DNA of 21,932 nt from an uncultured Bacteroidota bacterium (GCA_937934705.1 CALGYY010000029.1:1-21932); one strand, 5' to 3'. Counted from the stretch's first letter, positions 1 to 8,977 are shown. The notes: generated by a model from the letters alone, not told the origin. Program-made: numbers and translations.

Positions 1-371
1 ACCTTCAGGATGCCGTTCTCATAAGTAGCATCAATGCGCTCCATGTCAACTGGTTTTGGCAAAGTGAAGGAGCGGGTAAAGGATCAGTAGGCAAATTCCC
101 TGCGGGGGTAATTGCGTTCGTTCTCTTCTTTTGAAACCTCTTTCTCAGAGCTTACGCTCAGCACATTGTTCTCGACATGCACCTTGAAGTCTTCCTTTTG
201 CATGCCCGGGACGGCGAATTCGATCAAGAAGGCGTCTTCCTTTTCAGTTACGTTGGCAGCCGGCATCATACCGCAATTCCTTTTACCGAAGTAATTGTCG
301 AAATCATCAGTGAAAATCCTGCTGAATAAATCCGGAAATACCGGGTCGTTGTTCCATTTTACAAGTTTCAT
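1..371 (-). pseudogene. Small heat-shock protein (Hsp20/alpha-crystallin family), in-frame stop, partial
   Basis: Small heat-shock proteins are ATP-independent cytoplasmic chaperones that hold unfolding proteins. The start chosen is the ATG at 371-369, preceded by an unusually good Shine-Dalgarno (AGGAGGA, 385-379). The 95 codons up to the TGA encode MKLVKWNNDPVFPDLF, a DDFDNYFG region, the alpha-crystallin opening PAANVTEKEDAFLIEFAVPG and then REFAY. A TGA at 86-84 interrupts the reading frame. The same frame then continues open to the window edge for 27 codons (SFTRSFTLPKPVDMERIDA, then TYENGILK), which is exactly the conserved second half of this family. The stop therefore splits a recognisable domain. 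It may be a real nonsense mutation (a C-to-G change of a TCA serine codon would do it) or a sequence error. The family is usually about 140-150 residues. Function is certain at family level; intactness is not. Confidence 0.85.
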
Positions 372-832
372 CTTTTTATCCTCCTGATAGTATTTGTGAT
401 TAATTTTTTTAATTCCTGCCGCCCCGGTCAAGTTGTATGCCCGGCCATTGAAAAAATCAAAAGAAAATTTTCTAAAAATTTTCTAAAAAGCAGAAATATA
501 ACATATTAGAAGAAAATTAGAACAGATGCTGCAGTAAAAATATATATGACATAGTGGCCGATCGGAAGAAATTTAAGATGCCAATATGGCAGTTTCTCTA
601 AATGAATCCAGCAATTCAATTCCTCACCCGCTCACCCCGCCTCCACCTGTTAATAAAAATATAATGATATTCTTGCTAAGCTGGAAAAAAGTTTTTATAT
701 TTGGCTGTCAATCAGCAAATAAACATTTTTTCTCGTGTTATATTTAATTGCGTACCTTTTGATTTAAACATTTATTAACACAGGCAACCATTTCCCCCCG
801 AATATGCCTCTACGTATTTCAACCCTAAGCCT
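372..832. other. AT-rich intergenic region between the divergent hsp20 and giant secreted protein genes
   Basis: I see no gene in these 461 bp. It contains a perfect 11-bp tandem duplication (AAAATTTTCTA at 464-474 and 475-485), a short palindrome CCGATCGG (558-565) and an inverted repeat TGCCA-ATA-TGGCA (579-591). A degenerate promoter-like element, TACCTTTT, lies at 753-760 about 70 bp before the plus-strand gene. The element AACATTTATTAACAC (767-781) recurs exactly in the operator-like region upstream of the sensor kinase gene. No convincing hsp20 promoter was recognised and no CIRCE-type inverted repeat is present. Confidence 0.6.
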
Positions 833-3800
833 ATGCGTAAAATTTTATCCTGTCTTTTCGCGCTGACCCTGTCAACGGGTGCCTTTGCACAGGCCGTCAC
901 TATCGGGAGTGGTACCAACACCAGCAGTTATCCTTACTACACTTATTATCACGACAGCCGTGTCGATTTTCTGATTACAGCAGCGGAGCTCACAGCCGCA
1001 GGAGCCACAGCGGGGAACATTACGCAGATCGGCTTCAATGTGGTAACGGCCTATACGCAGGTGATGAACGGCTTCAATATCAAAATGCAGCATACGGCTG
1101 CTACTACCGTTACAGGCTTTATCTCCGCAGGATGGACTACGGTCTACAGCGGCACATATTCCGTACCGGCCACCGGCTGGCAGATGATCATGCTGACCAC
1201 TCCCTTTACGTGGGACGGGACATCCAATATACTGTTTGAGATCTGTTTCGATAATACCTCCTATACCAGTGCATCCACCGTTTATGCGAGTACTGCAGCG
1301 AACATGACCTGGGGCAGGGCCATCGACGCGTCAACCGGTTGCACGCTCACAGGAGGCGCCGCCCAGACTTATCGTCCGAATACCCGCCTGTATTTCGGCA
1401 CACCCGCCGGATGCATACACACCATTAGTCTCACAGATACGTACGGGGACGGTTGGAACGGTGGAAACGTTACAGTTACGGTGAACGGATCTCCCGAACT
1501 GAGCAATATCACCCTGGCTTCAGGAAGCGGCCCCGTGAATTATACTTTTTATGCGTCCACAGGCGACGTTATCAATGTGACGCGTACGGCCGACGGCAGT
1601 TTCCCCTCGGAAATGCGTATACAGGTGAGCGGGGTATCGGGCACCATTATTCCCCTGCAGCAACCACCTCTGGCACCGGGGGTGAATGGTACGGGTGACT
1701 GCGGAAGCCCGATGGCCTTTGTGTCGTCAACATGCACGCAAAACAATACTGCCGGCGTTGGAGTGGGAGCGCAGAATGCCGAGATCATCGGAATACAGAT
1801 CGTCACCAGCGGGTCGGGCAGTCCTTTTAATGCCACGCAGTTCCAGATGAACATGACAGGGACGACCAATCTGGCGGATGTCACAAGTATTGATATTTAT
1901 TATACAGGAACAAGTTCTGTTTTCTCAACCGCCACGCTTTTCGGATCGGTTACTCCCGGAGCAGGCACACGCAATGTCAATGGTTCACAGGTATTGCAGA
2001 ACGGAACCAACTACTTCTGGCTTGTTTACGACATTTCGGGAAGCGCCACGGTCGGCAACCTGGTTGATGCCCGCTGCACACAGATCACCATGAGCGGAGC
2101 CGGCGGAACGCGTGTCCCTTCTGTGACCAGCCCCACCGGAACCCGCACGATCACTGCGGCCTGCGTCCACACCCTTCGCCTGACGGATACTTACGGTGAC
2201 GGCTGGTCGGGAGGCGCCGTTACGGTAAGTGTTGACGGGGCTCCGGTCATCTCCAATGTGAGCCTGCCATCAGGGGCGGGTCCGGCAGACACCACCTTCC
2301 TGGCGGCGAGCGGTTCAACGATCAATGTAACGCGCACGATCGACGGTTCTTTTCCCTCGGAAATGAGAGCGGAGGTCCTCGGACCGGTAAGCACTGTGAT
2401 CGCCCTTCATCAGCCGGTGATCGCTCCCGGCACCAACGGTGCTGCTTATTGCGGAACACCTATGACTTATGTTTCGACCACCTGTACACAGAACAATACC
2501 AGTAAGGTGGCCATCGGAACCAACAATGCGGAGGTGATCGGAATACAGATCGTTACCAGCGGTGAGCTCACCCCGCTCAGCCTGACCCAGGTCCAGTTCA
2601 ATATGACCGGCACTACCAACCTGGCAGATATCACAAATGTTGATGTTTATTATACGGGAAACAACCCGGTTTGCGGGACCACCACTCTTTTCGGCACCAC
2701 CACTCCTGCAGGCGGAACGATCATTATGAACGGCAGCCAGACCCTGGCGCCGGGAACGAATTATTTCTGGATCGTTTACGACATTTATTCTTCGGCCACC
2801 ATCGGGAACCTGATCGATGCGAGGTGTACACAGGTCACTATCAGCGGAGGCGTGGGTAACCAGATCCCCGCGGTGACTAATCCCGCGGGAACCCGGACGA
2901 TCTATGAACCCTGCACCCATTACATCATACTCACCGATACTTACGGTGATGGCTGGAATTCAGGAGAGGTAACAGTGAATGTTAACGGATCGCCCGTTCT
3001 TTCAGGAATTACACTGGCTTCTGGGGCTGGTCCGGTCAGTATTCCTTTCTGGGCCGGAACAGCGGATGCCATTAATGTGATCAGGACAGCTGACGGCTCT
3101 TTTCCCTCGGAAATGCGTATTGAGGTCACCGGACCTTTCGGAGGCAGCATCATTGCGCTTCAGCAACCGCTTGCTGCACCGGGCATCAACGGCACAGGAG
3201 CCTGTATCTGCCCCCTTCCTGTAAGTTGCGCTACCTACCTGGATCCATTATCCGGAGCCAGCGATGTGATGCCTTCGGGCGTAAACCTGAGCTGGCAACC
3301 CAGTCCGGAAGCTCTGAGTTATAAGCTATCCTTCGGCACCAACAACCCGCCCTCCAATATCGTAAACGGCGCCAACATCGGGAATGTAAGCACTTACAAT
3401 ACGGGTGGTCTCAATGTCAACACCACTTACTACTGGAAAATAGTACCGCTCAATTGTTCTGGTGAAGCCTCAGGATGCTCGGTATGGTCATTCACCACCA
3501 TCAACGAAACACGCTGGACGGGCCTGGTCAGCACCCAGTGGACCAATCCGGGAAACTGGTCGGCCGGAGTCCCAACGCAGTTCTCGGATGCCGTGATTCC
3601 TTTCAAAACAGGTAATCCGGGACAATACCGTCCCACACTGAACGATAATTCAGCAGTATGCAGGCACATTATTCTTGAAAAAGGAGGAATACTCAACGCT
3701 TCCGACAAATTGCTTACGGTACACGGGAAATGGAAGAACTGCTACGGTTCGTTCAATCCCGGCACCGGAACAGTGACCTTTACCGGAGTGAATGATGCCA

Positions 3801-6800
3801 CGGTGGGAGGTTATGATCATCCGGCTTTCGTAGTAAGCAGTAATACCGGCCCAACAGCAACCATACAGGAGCATGAGAGTGACGGCAGTAATATTTTCAG
3901 TGGTGACGACCGCGGATTGATCATTGTTAACCGGGATTATGTGTATGTGACGGGCGATCAGCGGACAGTTCGGATGGATATCAACCTGAGCGGAGCCAAT
4001 CCTGTCAATCTCGCCCATCGACGCGACGGGATGTTTGTTGATCTGCTCAGCGGAAAGATATACAGCCTCTATCATGCCCCCACCTCAACCGTCCCCGTGT
4101 GGCCCCTCGTGGATGACCAGTACCCGGAATACACCTTCACCTGTGATGCCATCATCGAACTGGATCCTTTGACCCTGGATACGGTTCCCGGGTCCTGCAT
4201 CCGGCTGACCAATACAGCGGGGGCCCTGACATCTTTCATTTGTAAAGGGGGTCAGACCTTCAGCACCATCTGGAGAACGGGCCTGTTTTCGGGTTATGGC
4301 TTTCTGGGCATTTTTGCAGACCGCGACAGTCCCCTTGAGAATATGTATGTCATTGACCTGCCAACGGGGATATTATATGATTTTGGTCATAAGAATATCA
4401 CACCCGACGTTGTACAGAGCGATAGCTGGGCTTTTTCGGGAATCTCAGAGTTTGACGGGACGGATTATTTTGTGATTTACCGCAACGAGATCACGGGTGA
4501 CCTGATGCGCATCAATATGTCGACCCTTACCGAAACCACGCTGATGTCGTTTTCTGACCTCGGCGATTGTGCCAATGTAGCATACTCTCCCTGGTACAAC
4601 CGCTGGTATTTCCACTGGGAAGGACTGAGTCAGTATGGGGGTGTAGCCGGTCGTGAGTATGTCGGCTTTGTGAGCGGATCGCACAACATTTTTGATCCTG
4701 AGAAAGAGGTGGAAGTCTTTAATCACTTCACCGTAAATAAGAACGCCGGAAAAATCGTGGAACTGCAGGTCCCTATATCGGCAAATAATATCAACCTGCT
4801 CAGCGGAATACTGGATGTAAGCGCGGAGAACAACAGCATACAACTGCGCGGAAACTGGACCAATACCTCTTCAGCTTCGGCTTTTGTACCGCGTCAGGGT
4901 GAGGTTAAAGTTGAGGGCGGCACAGGTCCGCAATATATCAAAGGCAGCATGTCCACCACTTTTTACAACCTGACCAAGAACAGCATTCAAACCCTCAGTG
5001 TGGCGGATCCTGCAGCTAATGTGGCAGAAGTGATCGTCAGCAATAATTTCAACTGGGTGGATAACAACGATACCCTTTGGGTCGGGAACCCAGCGTATTC
5101 AGCCATTTTTGATATTCCCGGGATCTATGTCGACAATGACTGTGCGCTGAAAATGACCTCCCTTGGGACACTTGAGGTAAAACGCAATTTCGCTCTGACC
5201 AATAACTGCACTTTCCAGCACGGGAATGGCCTGGTGATCTGCGACGGCAACCTGATCAGCCGGATCCAGAGGATAGGGAATATATCCATTTGGTCCGACA
5301 ACTGTAATTCTCTGACCGGATGGACCAATTCCGGATGGCAGGTAGTGGATCCTGATCCCGCACACAGTCCCGACGGTCCTTCTGACGACTACAACACGGG
5401 CGGCAGTTGCTTTATCACCAACGGAACATCCACCTATGCCAACAGCACCACTTACAGCCTGACCTCCCCCGCCATTGACCTGAGTTCTCTTACCGGAACC
5501 ATTGAGCTAGGTTTCAGGATGTGGATGAACACCGAAGGCAGTACTTCTTTCTGGGATGGCGGGAATATGCAAATCTCAAACAACAATGGTTCAAGCTGGA
5601 CGGCCATCACCAATGCAGAACTGAATATTCTTTACGACGGGATCATCAACAATACCTATAGCAATCCCTTGGGCGGGCAGAGCGGATGGTCATTCGACCG
5701 CACCACATGGACCCATGTCATTGTTAGCATTCCCGCCGGATATAACACTTCAACCTTCAGGTTCAGGCTGACCTTTGGCAGCGATTCTTATTCGCAGACG
5801 GGCACAGGATGGGCGGTTGACGGATTCGAAATCACAGGTATAGGTATGTCAACCGGCTTACCTGTGATCTTTGGTAACCTGGAAGTGAAGAAGACAGCTT
5901 CTTCCACGGTTCTTATGAATGATATCGGAACCGATAACAATCTTACCATTACTTCCGGTGGCTTGAGTGCAGGTAGTGCCAAGACCATAAAAGTGAAGGG
6001 GCATTGGATGAATAACGGCGGAACCTTCCTGCACAACAGCGATTCGGTTTTCTTCACAGGGACGGCTAACTCCAACATACGCACCAACAACAGTCCTTTC
6101 TACAGGCTGATTATAAGCAATCCTGCCGGAGTCACCCTGGTGAGTCACAACGCGCAGGTGGATCAGGAGCTGATTTTTACCTCGGGAAGGATCAATACGG
6201 GGACCAACTGGGTGTATGTCGAGAATGATCAGGCGACTTCTGTCAACGGTCACGCCGACACACGCTACATCAACGGTAACCTGAGGCGCAAGGTGCTGAC
6301 TGGAATTGAATATGATCTGCCGGTGGGGACATCATCCTGGTATGAAATTGCAAAGATCAGGATGAATGCGGCTGCTGGTCTGACACATATCAACACTTTC
6401 TTCACACCTTTTTCAGGAGTTTTCGGCACAATTGAACCGGGTCTGACCCTGAACGGGTCGCCGGTAACCACATTGCTGGATTATGGATTCTGGACTATTT
6501 ATCCCAATATTGGCGGGACCTCGGGTGATTACGACATCACCCTGACTTCAAGGGGGCACACCAATGGGGGAACTGCAGCGGATCAGCACACCTGTGTGAA
6601 ACGAAATGATGCCATTGACACCTGGAAATGTTTCGGAAATCACGACAATGCCACGCAGATCGGGACAGGAACCAATCCGATCACAGCGGTACGAACCAAT
6701 ATCGCAGGTTTCTCTGATCATGCGATTGCCAGGAACGATGTGCCGCTGCCTGTAGAGATGCTGAGCTTTGAAGCCGAATGCCGCACAGGGGGAAGACTCC

Positions 6801-7303
6801 TGACCTGGGTCACAGGCAGTGAGCAGAACTCATCACACTTTGTGATCGAAAAGAGCAACAACGGAGTTGACTGGTTATGGGCCGGAAATCAGCAGGCTGC
6901 GGGCAACAGTGTGCAAAACCGTTTGTATACCTTTTTTGATGCCGGAAGTGAAAACGATGAACTGTACTACAGACTCCGTCAGTTTGATCTTGATGGGGCA
7001 TCTGTAATGTATGGTCCTGTCTCGGTGTTATGCGGTCAGCAGGGACTTCAGAGCGAACCTTCCGTCTGGCCCAATCCCTTCGGCGATTATATGATGATCA
7101 GCTTCGGGGAGCAGCCGGCAGAAGGGTATACCTGGATACTGCGTGATGTCACTGGCCGCTTACTGGCCGATGGGATGATACAGTCGGGAGATGTGAGCAA
7201 TGGATCTTATCGTCTTCAACTACCAGACCTGCCTGCAGGGCTTTACACCTTGGAGCTGACGGATCCCGTGCAGACCAGTATTTTTAAACTGCACCACCAA
7301 TAG
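833..7303 (+). CDS. Giant secreted modular protein with T9SS type A sorting domain
   Basis: This is a 2156-residue protein, probably exported across the outer membrane by type IX secretion and attached to or released from the cell surface. Residues 1-20 form a signal peptide (MRKILSCLFALTLSTGAFAQ). Residues 194-797 hold two full copies and one partial copy of a 250-residue unit. Each unit begins with a DTYGDGW beta-domain and a DGSFPSEMR motif. In the two full copies this is followed by a domain resembling the one found N-terminal to Bacteroidota BNR-repeat sialidases (TQF/TQVQF..NMTGTTNLAD..., YYTG). An FN3-like domain (about 799-885), a WTNPGNWSAGVP segment, a propeller-like region (about 1025-1280) and a jelly-roll-like region (about 1487-1671) come next. 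The end has a PVEMLSFEAE...LTWVTGSEQNSSHF module and a sorting domain with WPNPFGDYMMISF and LPAGLYTLEL. I see no catalytic site, so an adhesin or matrix role is inference. Confidence 0.9.
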   Translation: MRKILSCLFALTLSTGAFAQAVTIGSGTNTSSYPYYTYYHDSRVDFLITAAELTAAGATAGNITQIGFNVVTAYTQVMNGFNIKMQHTAATTVTGFISAGWTTVYSGTYSVPATGWQMIMLTTPFTWDGTSNILFEICFDNTSYTSASTVYASTAANMTWGRAIDASTGCTLTGGAAQTYRPNTRLYFGTPAGCIHTISLTDTYGDGWNGGNVTVTVNGSPELSNITLASGSGPVNYTFYASTGDVINVTRTADGSFPSEMRIQVSGVSGTIIPLQQPPLAPGVNGTGDCGSPMAFVSSTCTQNNTAGVGVGAQNAEIIGIQIVTSGSGSPFNATQFQMNMTGTTNLADVTSIDIYYTGTSSVFSTATLFGSVTPGAGTRNVNGSQVLQNGTNYFWLVYDISGSATVGNLVDARCTQITMSGAGGTRVPSVTSPTGTRTITAACVHTLRLTDTYGDGWSGGAVTVSVDGAPVISNVSLPSGAGPADTTFLAASGSTINVTRTIDGSFPSEMRAEVLGPVSTVIALHQPVIAPGTNGAAYCGTPMTYVSTTCTQNNTSKVAIGTNNAEVIGIQIVTSGELTPLSLTQVQFNMTGTTNLADITNVDVYYTGNNPVCGTTTLFGTTTPAGGTIIMNGSQTLAPGTNYFWIVYDIYSSATIGNLIDARCTQVTISGGVGNQIPAVTNPAGTRTIYEPCTHYIILTDTYGDGWNSGEVTVNVNGSPVLSGITLASGAGPVSIPFWAGTADAINVIRTADGSFPSEMRIEVTGPFGGSIIALQQPLAAPGINGTGACICPLPVSCATYLDPLSGASDVMPSGVNLSWQPSPEALSYKLSFGTNNPPSNIVNGANIGNVSTYNTGGLNVNTTYYWKIVPLNCSGEASGCSVWSFTTINETRWTGLVSTQWTNPGNWSAGVPTQFSDAVIPFKTGNPGQYRPTLNDNSAVCRHIILEKGGILNASDKLLTVHGKWKNCYGSFNPGTGTVTFTGVNDATVGGYDHPAFVVSSNTGPTATIQEHESDGSNIFSGDDRGLIIVNRDYVYVTGDQRTVRMDINLSGANPVNLAHRRDGMFVDLLSGKIYSLYHAPTSTVPVWPLVDDQYPEYTFTCDAIIELDPLTLDTVPGSCIRLTNTAGALTSFICKGGQTFSTIWRTGLFSGYGFLGIFADRDSPLENMYVIDLPTGILYDFGHKNITPDVVQSDSWAFSGISEFDGTDYFVIYRNEITGDLMRINMSTLTETTLMSFSDLGDCANVAYSPWYNRWYFHWEGLSQYGGVAGREYVGFVSGSHNIFDPEKEVEVFNHFTVNKNAGKIVELQVPISANNINLLSGILDVSAENNSIQLRGNWTNTSSASAFVPRQGEVKVEGGTGPQYIKGSMSTTFYNLTKNSIQTLSVADPAANVAEVIVSNNFNWVDNNDTLWVGNPAYSAIFDIPGIYVDNDCALKMTSLGTLEVKRNFALTNNCTFQHGNGLVICDGNLISRIQRIGNISIWSDNCNSLTGWTNSGWQVVDPDPAHSPDGPSDDYNTGGSCFITNGTSTYANSTTYSLTSPAIDLSSLTGTIELGFRMWMNTEGSTSFWDGGNMQISNNNGSSWTAITNAELNILYDGIINNTYSNPLGGQSGWSFDRTTWTHVIVSIPAGYNTSTFRFRLTFGSDSYSQTGTGWAVDGFEITGIGMSTGLPVIFGNLEVKKTASSTVLMNDIGTDNNLTITSGGLSAGSAKTIKVKGHWMNNGGTFLHNSDSVFFTGTANSNIRTNNSPFYRLIISNPAGVTLVSHNAQVDQELIFTSGRINTGTNWVYVENDQATSVNGHADTRYINGNLRRKVLTGIEYDLPVGTSSWYEIAKIRMNAAAGLTHINTFFTPFSGVFGTIEPGLTLNGSPVTTLLDYGFWTIYPNIGGTSGDYDITLTSRGHTNGGTAADQHTCVKRNDAIDTWKCFGNHDNATQIGTGTNPITAVRTNIAGFSDHAIARNDVPLPVEMLSFEAECRTGGRLLTWVTGSEQNSSHFVIEKSNNGVDWLWAGNQQAAGNSVQNRLYTFFDAGSENDELYYRLRQFDLDGASVMYGPVSVLCGQQGLQSEPSVWPNPFGDYMMISFGEQPAEGYTWILRDVTGRLLADGMIQSGDVSNGSYRLQLPDLPAGLYTLELTDPVQTSIFKLHHQ
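1412..3204 (+). repeat. Tandem 750-bp coding repeat: two full copies and one partial copy
   Basis: The units start at 1412, 2162 and 2912, so the period is exactly 750 bp (250 codons). The third copy is cut after about 293 bp. Each unit opens with a cysteine codon and the motif TDTYGDGW. The two full units also share CTQNNT, IGIQIVTSG, MTGTTNLAD and NYFW-VYDI. The copies differ at many synonymous and non-synonymous sites, so the duplication is old. The exact period means no net insertion or deletion has accumulated between the copies. Confidence 0.9.
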
Positions 7304-7338
7304 GCTGTGCTTAGTTTACTTCTTGCCCGGCAAATTGC

Positions 7339-7346
7339 TAAATTTG
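7339..7346 (+). promoter_or_regulatory. Promoter -7 element upstream of the TPR protein gene
   Basis: TAAATTTG matches the Bacteroidota -7 consensus TAnnTTTG exactly and ends 14 bp before the ATG at 7361. This implies a very short leader. The -33 region is poor (TTTA near 7315). Confidence 0.5.
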
Positions 7347-7360
7347 CAAAAATTATCTCT

Positions 7361-8317
7361 ATGAAAAAATCCTTTCTCACGGGGATGCTGGCTTTGCTCA
7401 TGCCCCTGTTCATTTTCGCTGAACCCTATGCGGATACCCTCGAATACAAGATCGAAGGAAAGATCACCTACAAGTCCGGGACAACGGTAAAAATCCAGAA
7501 ATCTTCGGGAGAGGATATGCCAAAAACGGGTACTGAAGGTGAATTGTCGAAGTATTTTGAAACCGAGATGTTCGGGGGTAAGATGAGCGGATGGATGTCA
7601 ATCGGGCAGATGAAGGTAACAGCGGTGAGTGGCGATATTGTAACATTTACCCTGCTGAAGGAGCTTAGTGTGGTCACGGAAAATGGGGTGAAGAAAAACC
7701 ATTTTGAGATCGGTAAGGAAGTGAAATTTGTGTGGAAGGTTGCTGTCAGCGCCGATGAAGCCGCTTATCAGAAGGGCCAGGATGTGGTCAACGATGATGT
7801 AGAACAGGCTATGGTATTTTACCGTCAGGCCCTGGCGGTCAATCCGGATCATCACAAATCCCTGAACATGATGGGGATGATCTATGATTTCAAGCAGAAC
7901 CGTGACTCGGCCCTGTATTTTTTCCGCAAGGCCTCGGAGACGGCTCCCAAAGAATTGCTTTATGCGCGGAATGTACTGATCACTGCCTATCGCCTCAACC
8001 AGTACACCCTTGCTTATACTTATGCCTGTAAGGCCCTGGAACTGGACCTGAAGGATCCTGAGCTCTGGTATTACCGGGCGCTGACGTTATATATGTCGAA
8101 AGAAGGGAATTTTACGGAGGAGGACAAAGCAAAAATTCTCGCCGACATGGCGAAGAGTATAGAACTGGCTCCTGATGATCCTTCGTATTATAGTGAGCGG
8201 GCTTATGTGCGTGATGTTTTTGGCGATGCAGCAGGCGCCTGTCAGGATGCGAAAAAGGCGAAGGAACTGGGAATGGAAGGAGGGGAGGATGCTGTATTGA
8301 AATACTGCGCCGAATAG
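7361..8317 (+). CDS. Secreted tetratricopeptide-repeat protein
   Basis: This 318-residue protein has a clear signal peptide (MKKSFLTGMLALLMPLFIFA, residues 1-20), so it acts in the periplasm or is lipid-free in the envelope. The start at 7361 was chosen over an in-frame upstream ATG (7307) because only this one begins with the signal peptide and lies after the promoter element. Residues about 25-130 are beta-rich, with alternating polar and hydrophobic strands (LEYKIEGKITYKSGTTVKI). From about 130 on there are helical TPR units with typical W/Y-A-P spacing (QAMVFYRQALAVNPDHHKSL; SALYFFRKASETAPKE; AYTYACKALELDLKDPELW; MAKSIELAPDDPSYYSERA). TPRs mediate protein-protein contacts; the partner is unknown. 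The gene is followed by an intrinsic terminator, so it appears to be transcribed alone or with the giant protein gene upstream (57-bp gap). Confidence 0.85.
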   Translation: MKKSFLTGMLALLMPLFIFAEPYADTLEYKIEGKITYKSGTTVKIQKSSGEDMPKTGTEGELSKYFETEMFGGKMSGWMSIGQMKVTAVSGDIVTFTLLKELSVVTENGVKKNHFEIGKEVKFVWKVAVSADEAAYQKGQDVVNDDVEQAMVFYRQALAVNPDHHKSLNMMGMIYDFKQNRDSALYFFRKASETAPKELLYARNVLITAYRLNQYTLAYTYACKALELDLKDPELWYYRALTLYMSKEGNFTEEDKAKILADMAKSIELAPDDPSYYSERAYVRDVFGDAAGACQDAKKAKELGMEGGEDAVLKYCAE

Positions 8318-8323
8318 AGCCGG

Positions 8324-8344
8324 GCCCCGTCAGGGGCTTTTTTT
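8324..8344 (+). terminator. Intrinsic terminator after the TPR protein gene
   Basis: The stem GCCCC (8324-8328) / GGGGC (8333-8337) has a 4-nt loop and is followed by seven T residues (8338-8344). The T-run directly abuts the next promoter -7 element at 8346, so the end of one transcription unit and the promoter of the next are packed together. Confidence 0.85.
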
Positions 8345-8345
8345 G

Positions 8346-8353
8346 TATCTTTG
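8346..8353 (+). promoter_or_regulatory. Promoter -7 element of the beta-barrel protein/ubiX unit
   Basis: TATCTTTG is a perfect TAnnTTTG match, 12 bp before the ATG at 8366. The predicted leader is only a few nucleotides and has no usable Shine-Dalgarno. Confidence 0.7.
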
Positions 8354-8365
8354 AGGAAAGAATGA

Positions 8366-8977
8366 ATGATGAAGAAGATTTCATGTATACTGCTTTTCCT
8401 GATCTTCGGCGGCCTGTTACAGGCCCAGGAAACGGCACTTTTCCACGGCGGGGCTTATGGGGGGATCGCTACCAGCCAGTTGAGCGGCGACCAGTTATCG
8501 GGCTTTAAAAAGGCTGGCATCTATGCCGGCGCTTTTGTGAATGTTCATCTCAGCCCCAAATCCCTCCTGCAGCTCGAGCTCTCATTTATCCAGAAAGGCA
8601 GCCGTGCGGTTTCGAAATTTTCAGGACTGATCTATCATGTCAATCTGCAATATATTGAAATGCCATTATTTTATCAATGGCGTTTTTCGAAAAGATTCGC
8701 ACTTAATGCAGGACCGGCAGCCGGCTTTCTGTTGAAAAACGAGGGAATCGAAAGGGATGCTTACGGAACGTTTACAGATGAACGCCCCCCTTTCAACCGC
8801 TTTGAGCTGAGCGTGACAGGAGGATTAACAATAAAGATCATTGAGCATTTCAAGGTAGATATCCGCTATTCACAATCGGTGTTGCCTGTGAGGAAACATG
8901 CCAGTGGCGCGGTTTACCGGCTGAACAGAGGCCAGTACAATTCTGTCCTGTCACTCATTTTTATGCTTGAATACTGA
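8366..8977 (+). CDS. Outer-membrane beta-barrel protein (PorT-like / PF13568-type family)
   Basis: This 203-residue protein has a signal peptide (MMKKISCILLFLIFGGLLQAQ). The mature part alternates short amphipathic strands ending in aromatic residues, as in small Bacteroidota outer-membrane barrels. Typical landmarks are GGAYGGIATSQLSGDQLSGF, AGAFVNVHLSPKSLLQLEL, IQKGSR, YIEMPLFYQWRF, LNAGPAAGFLL, and the C-terminal SVLPVRKHASGAVYRLNRGQ ending in LEY. The related PorT protein belongs to the T9SS machinery, but I cannot say that this paralogue does. Start choice: ATG at 8366 or the adjacent ATG at 8369; the signal peptide fits either. The stop codon overlaps the ubiX start (TGATG), which suggests translational coupling. 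Confidence 0.8.
   Translation: MMKKISCILLFLIFGGLLQAQETALFHGGAYGGIATSQLSGDQLSGFKKAGIYAGAFVNVHLSPKSLLQLELSFIQKGSRAVSKFSGLIYHVNLQYIEMPLFYQWRFSKRFALNAGPAAGFLLKNEGIERDAYGTFTDERPPFNRFELSVTGGLTIKIIEHFKVDIRYSQSVLPVRKHASGAVYRLNRGQYNSVLSLIFMLEY

Noticed and set aside
84..86. TGA in hsp20 as a selenocysteine codon
   Set aside because: No suitable hairpin was seen after the stop, and the family has no conserved cysteine there; a point mutation or sequence error is simpler.
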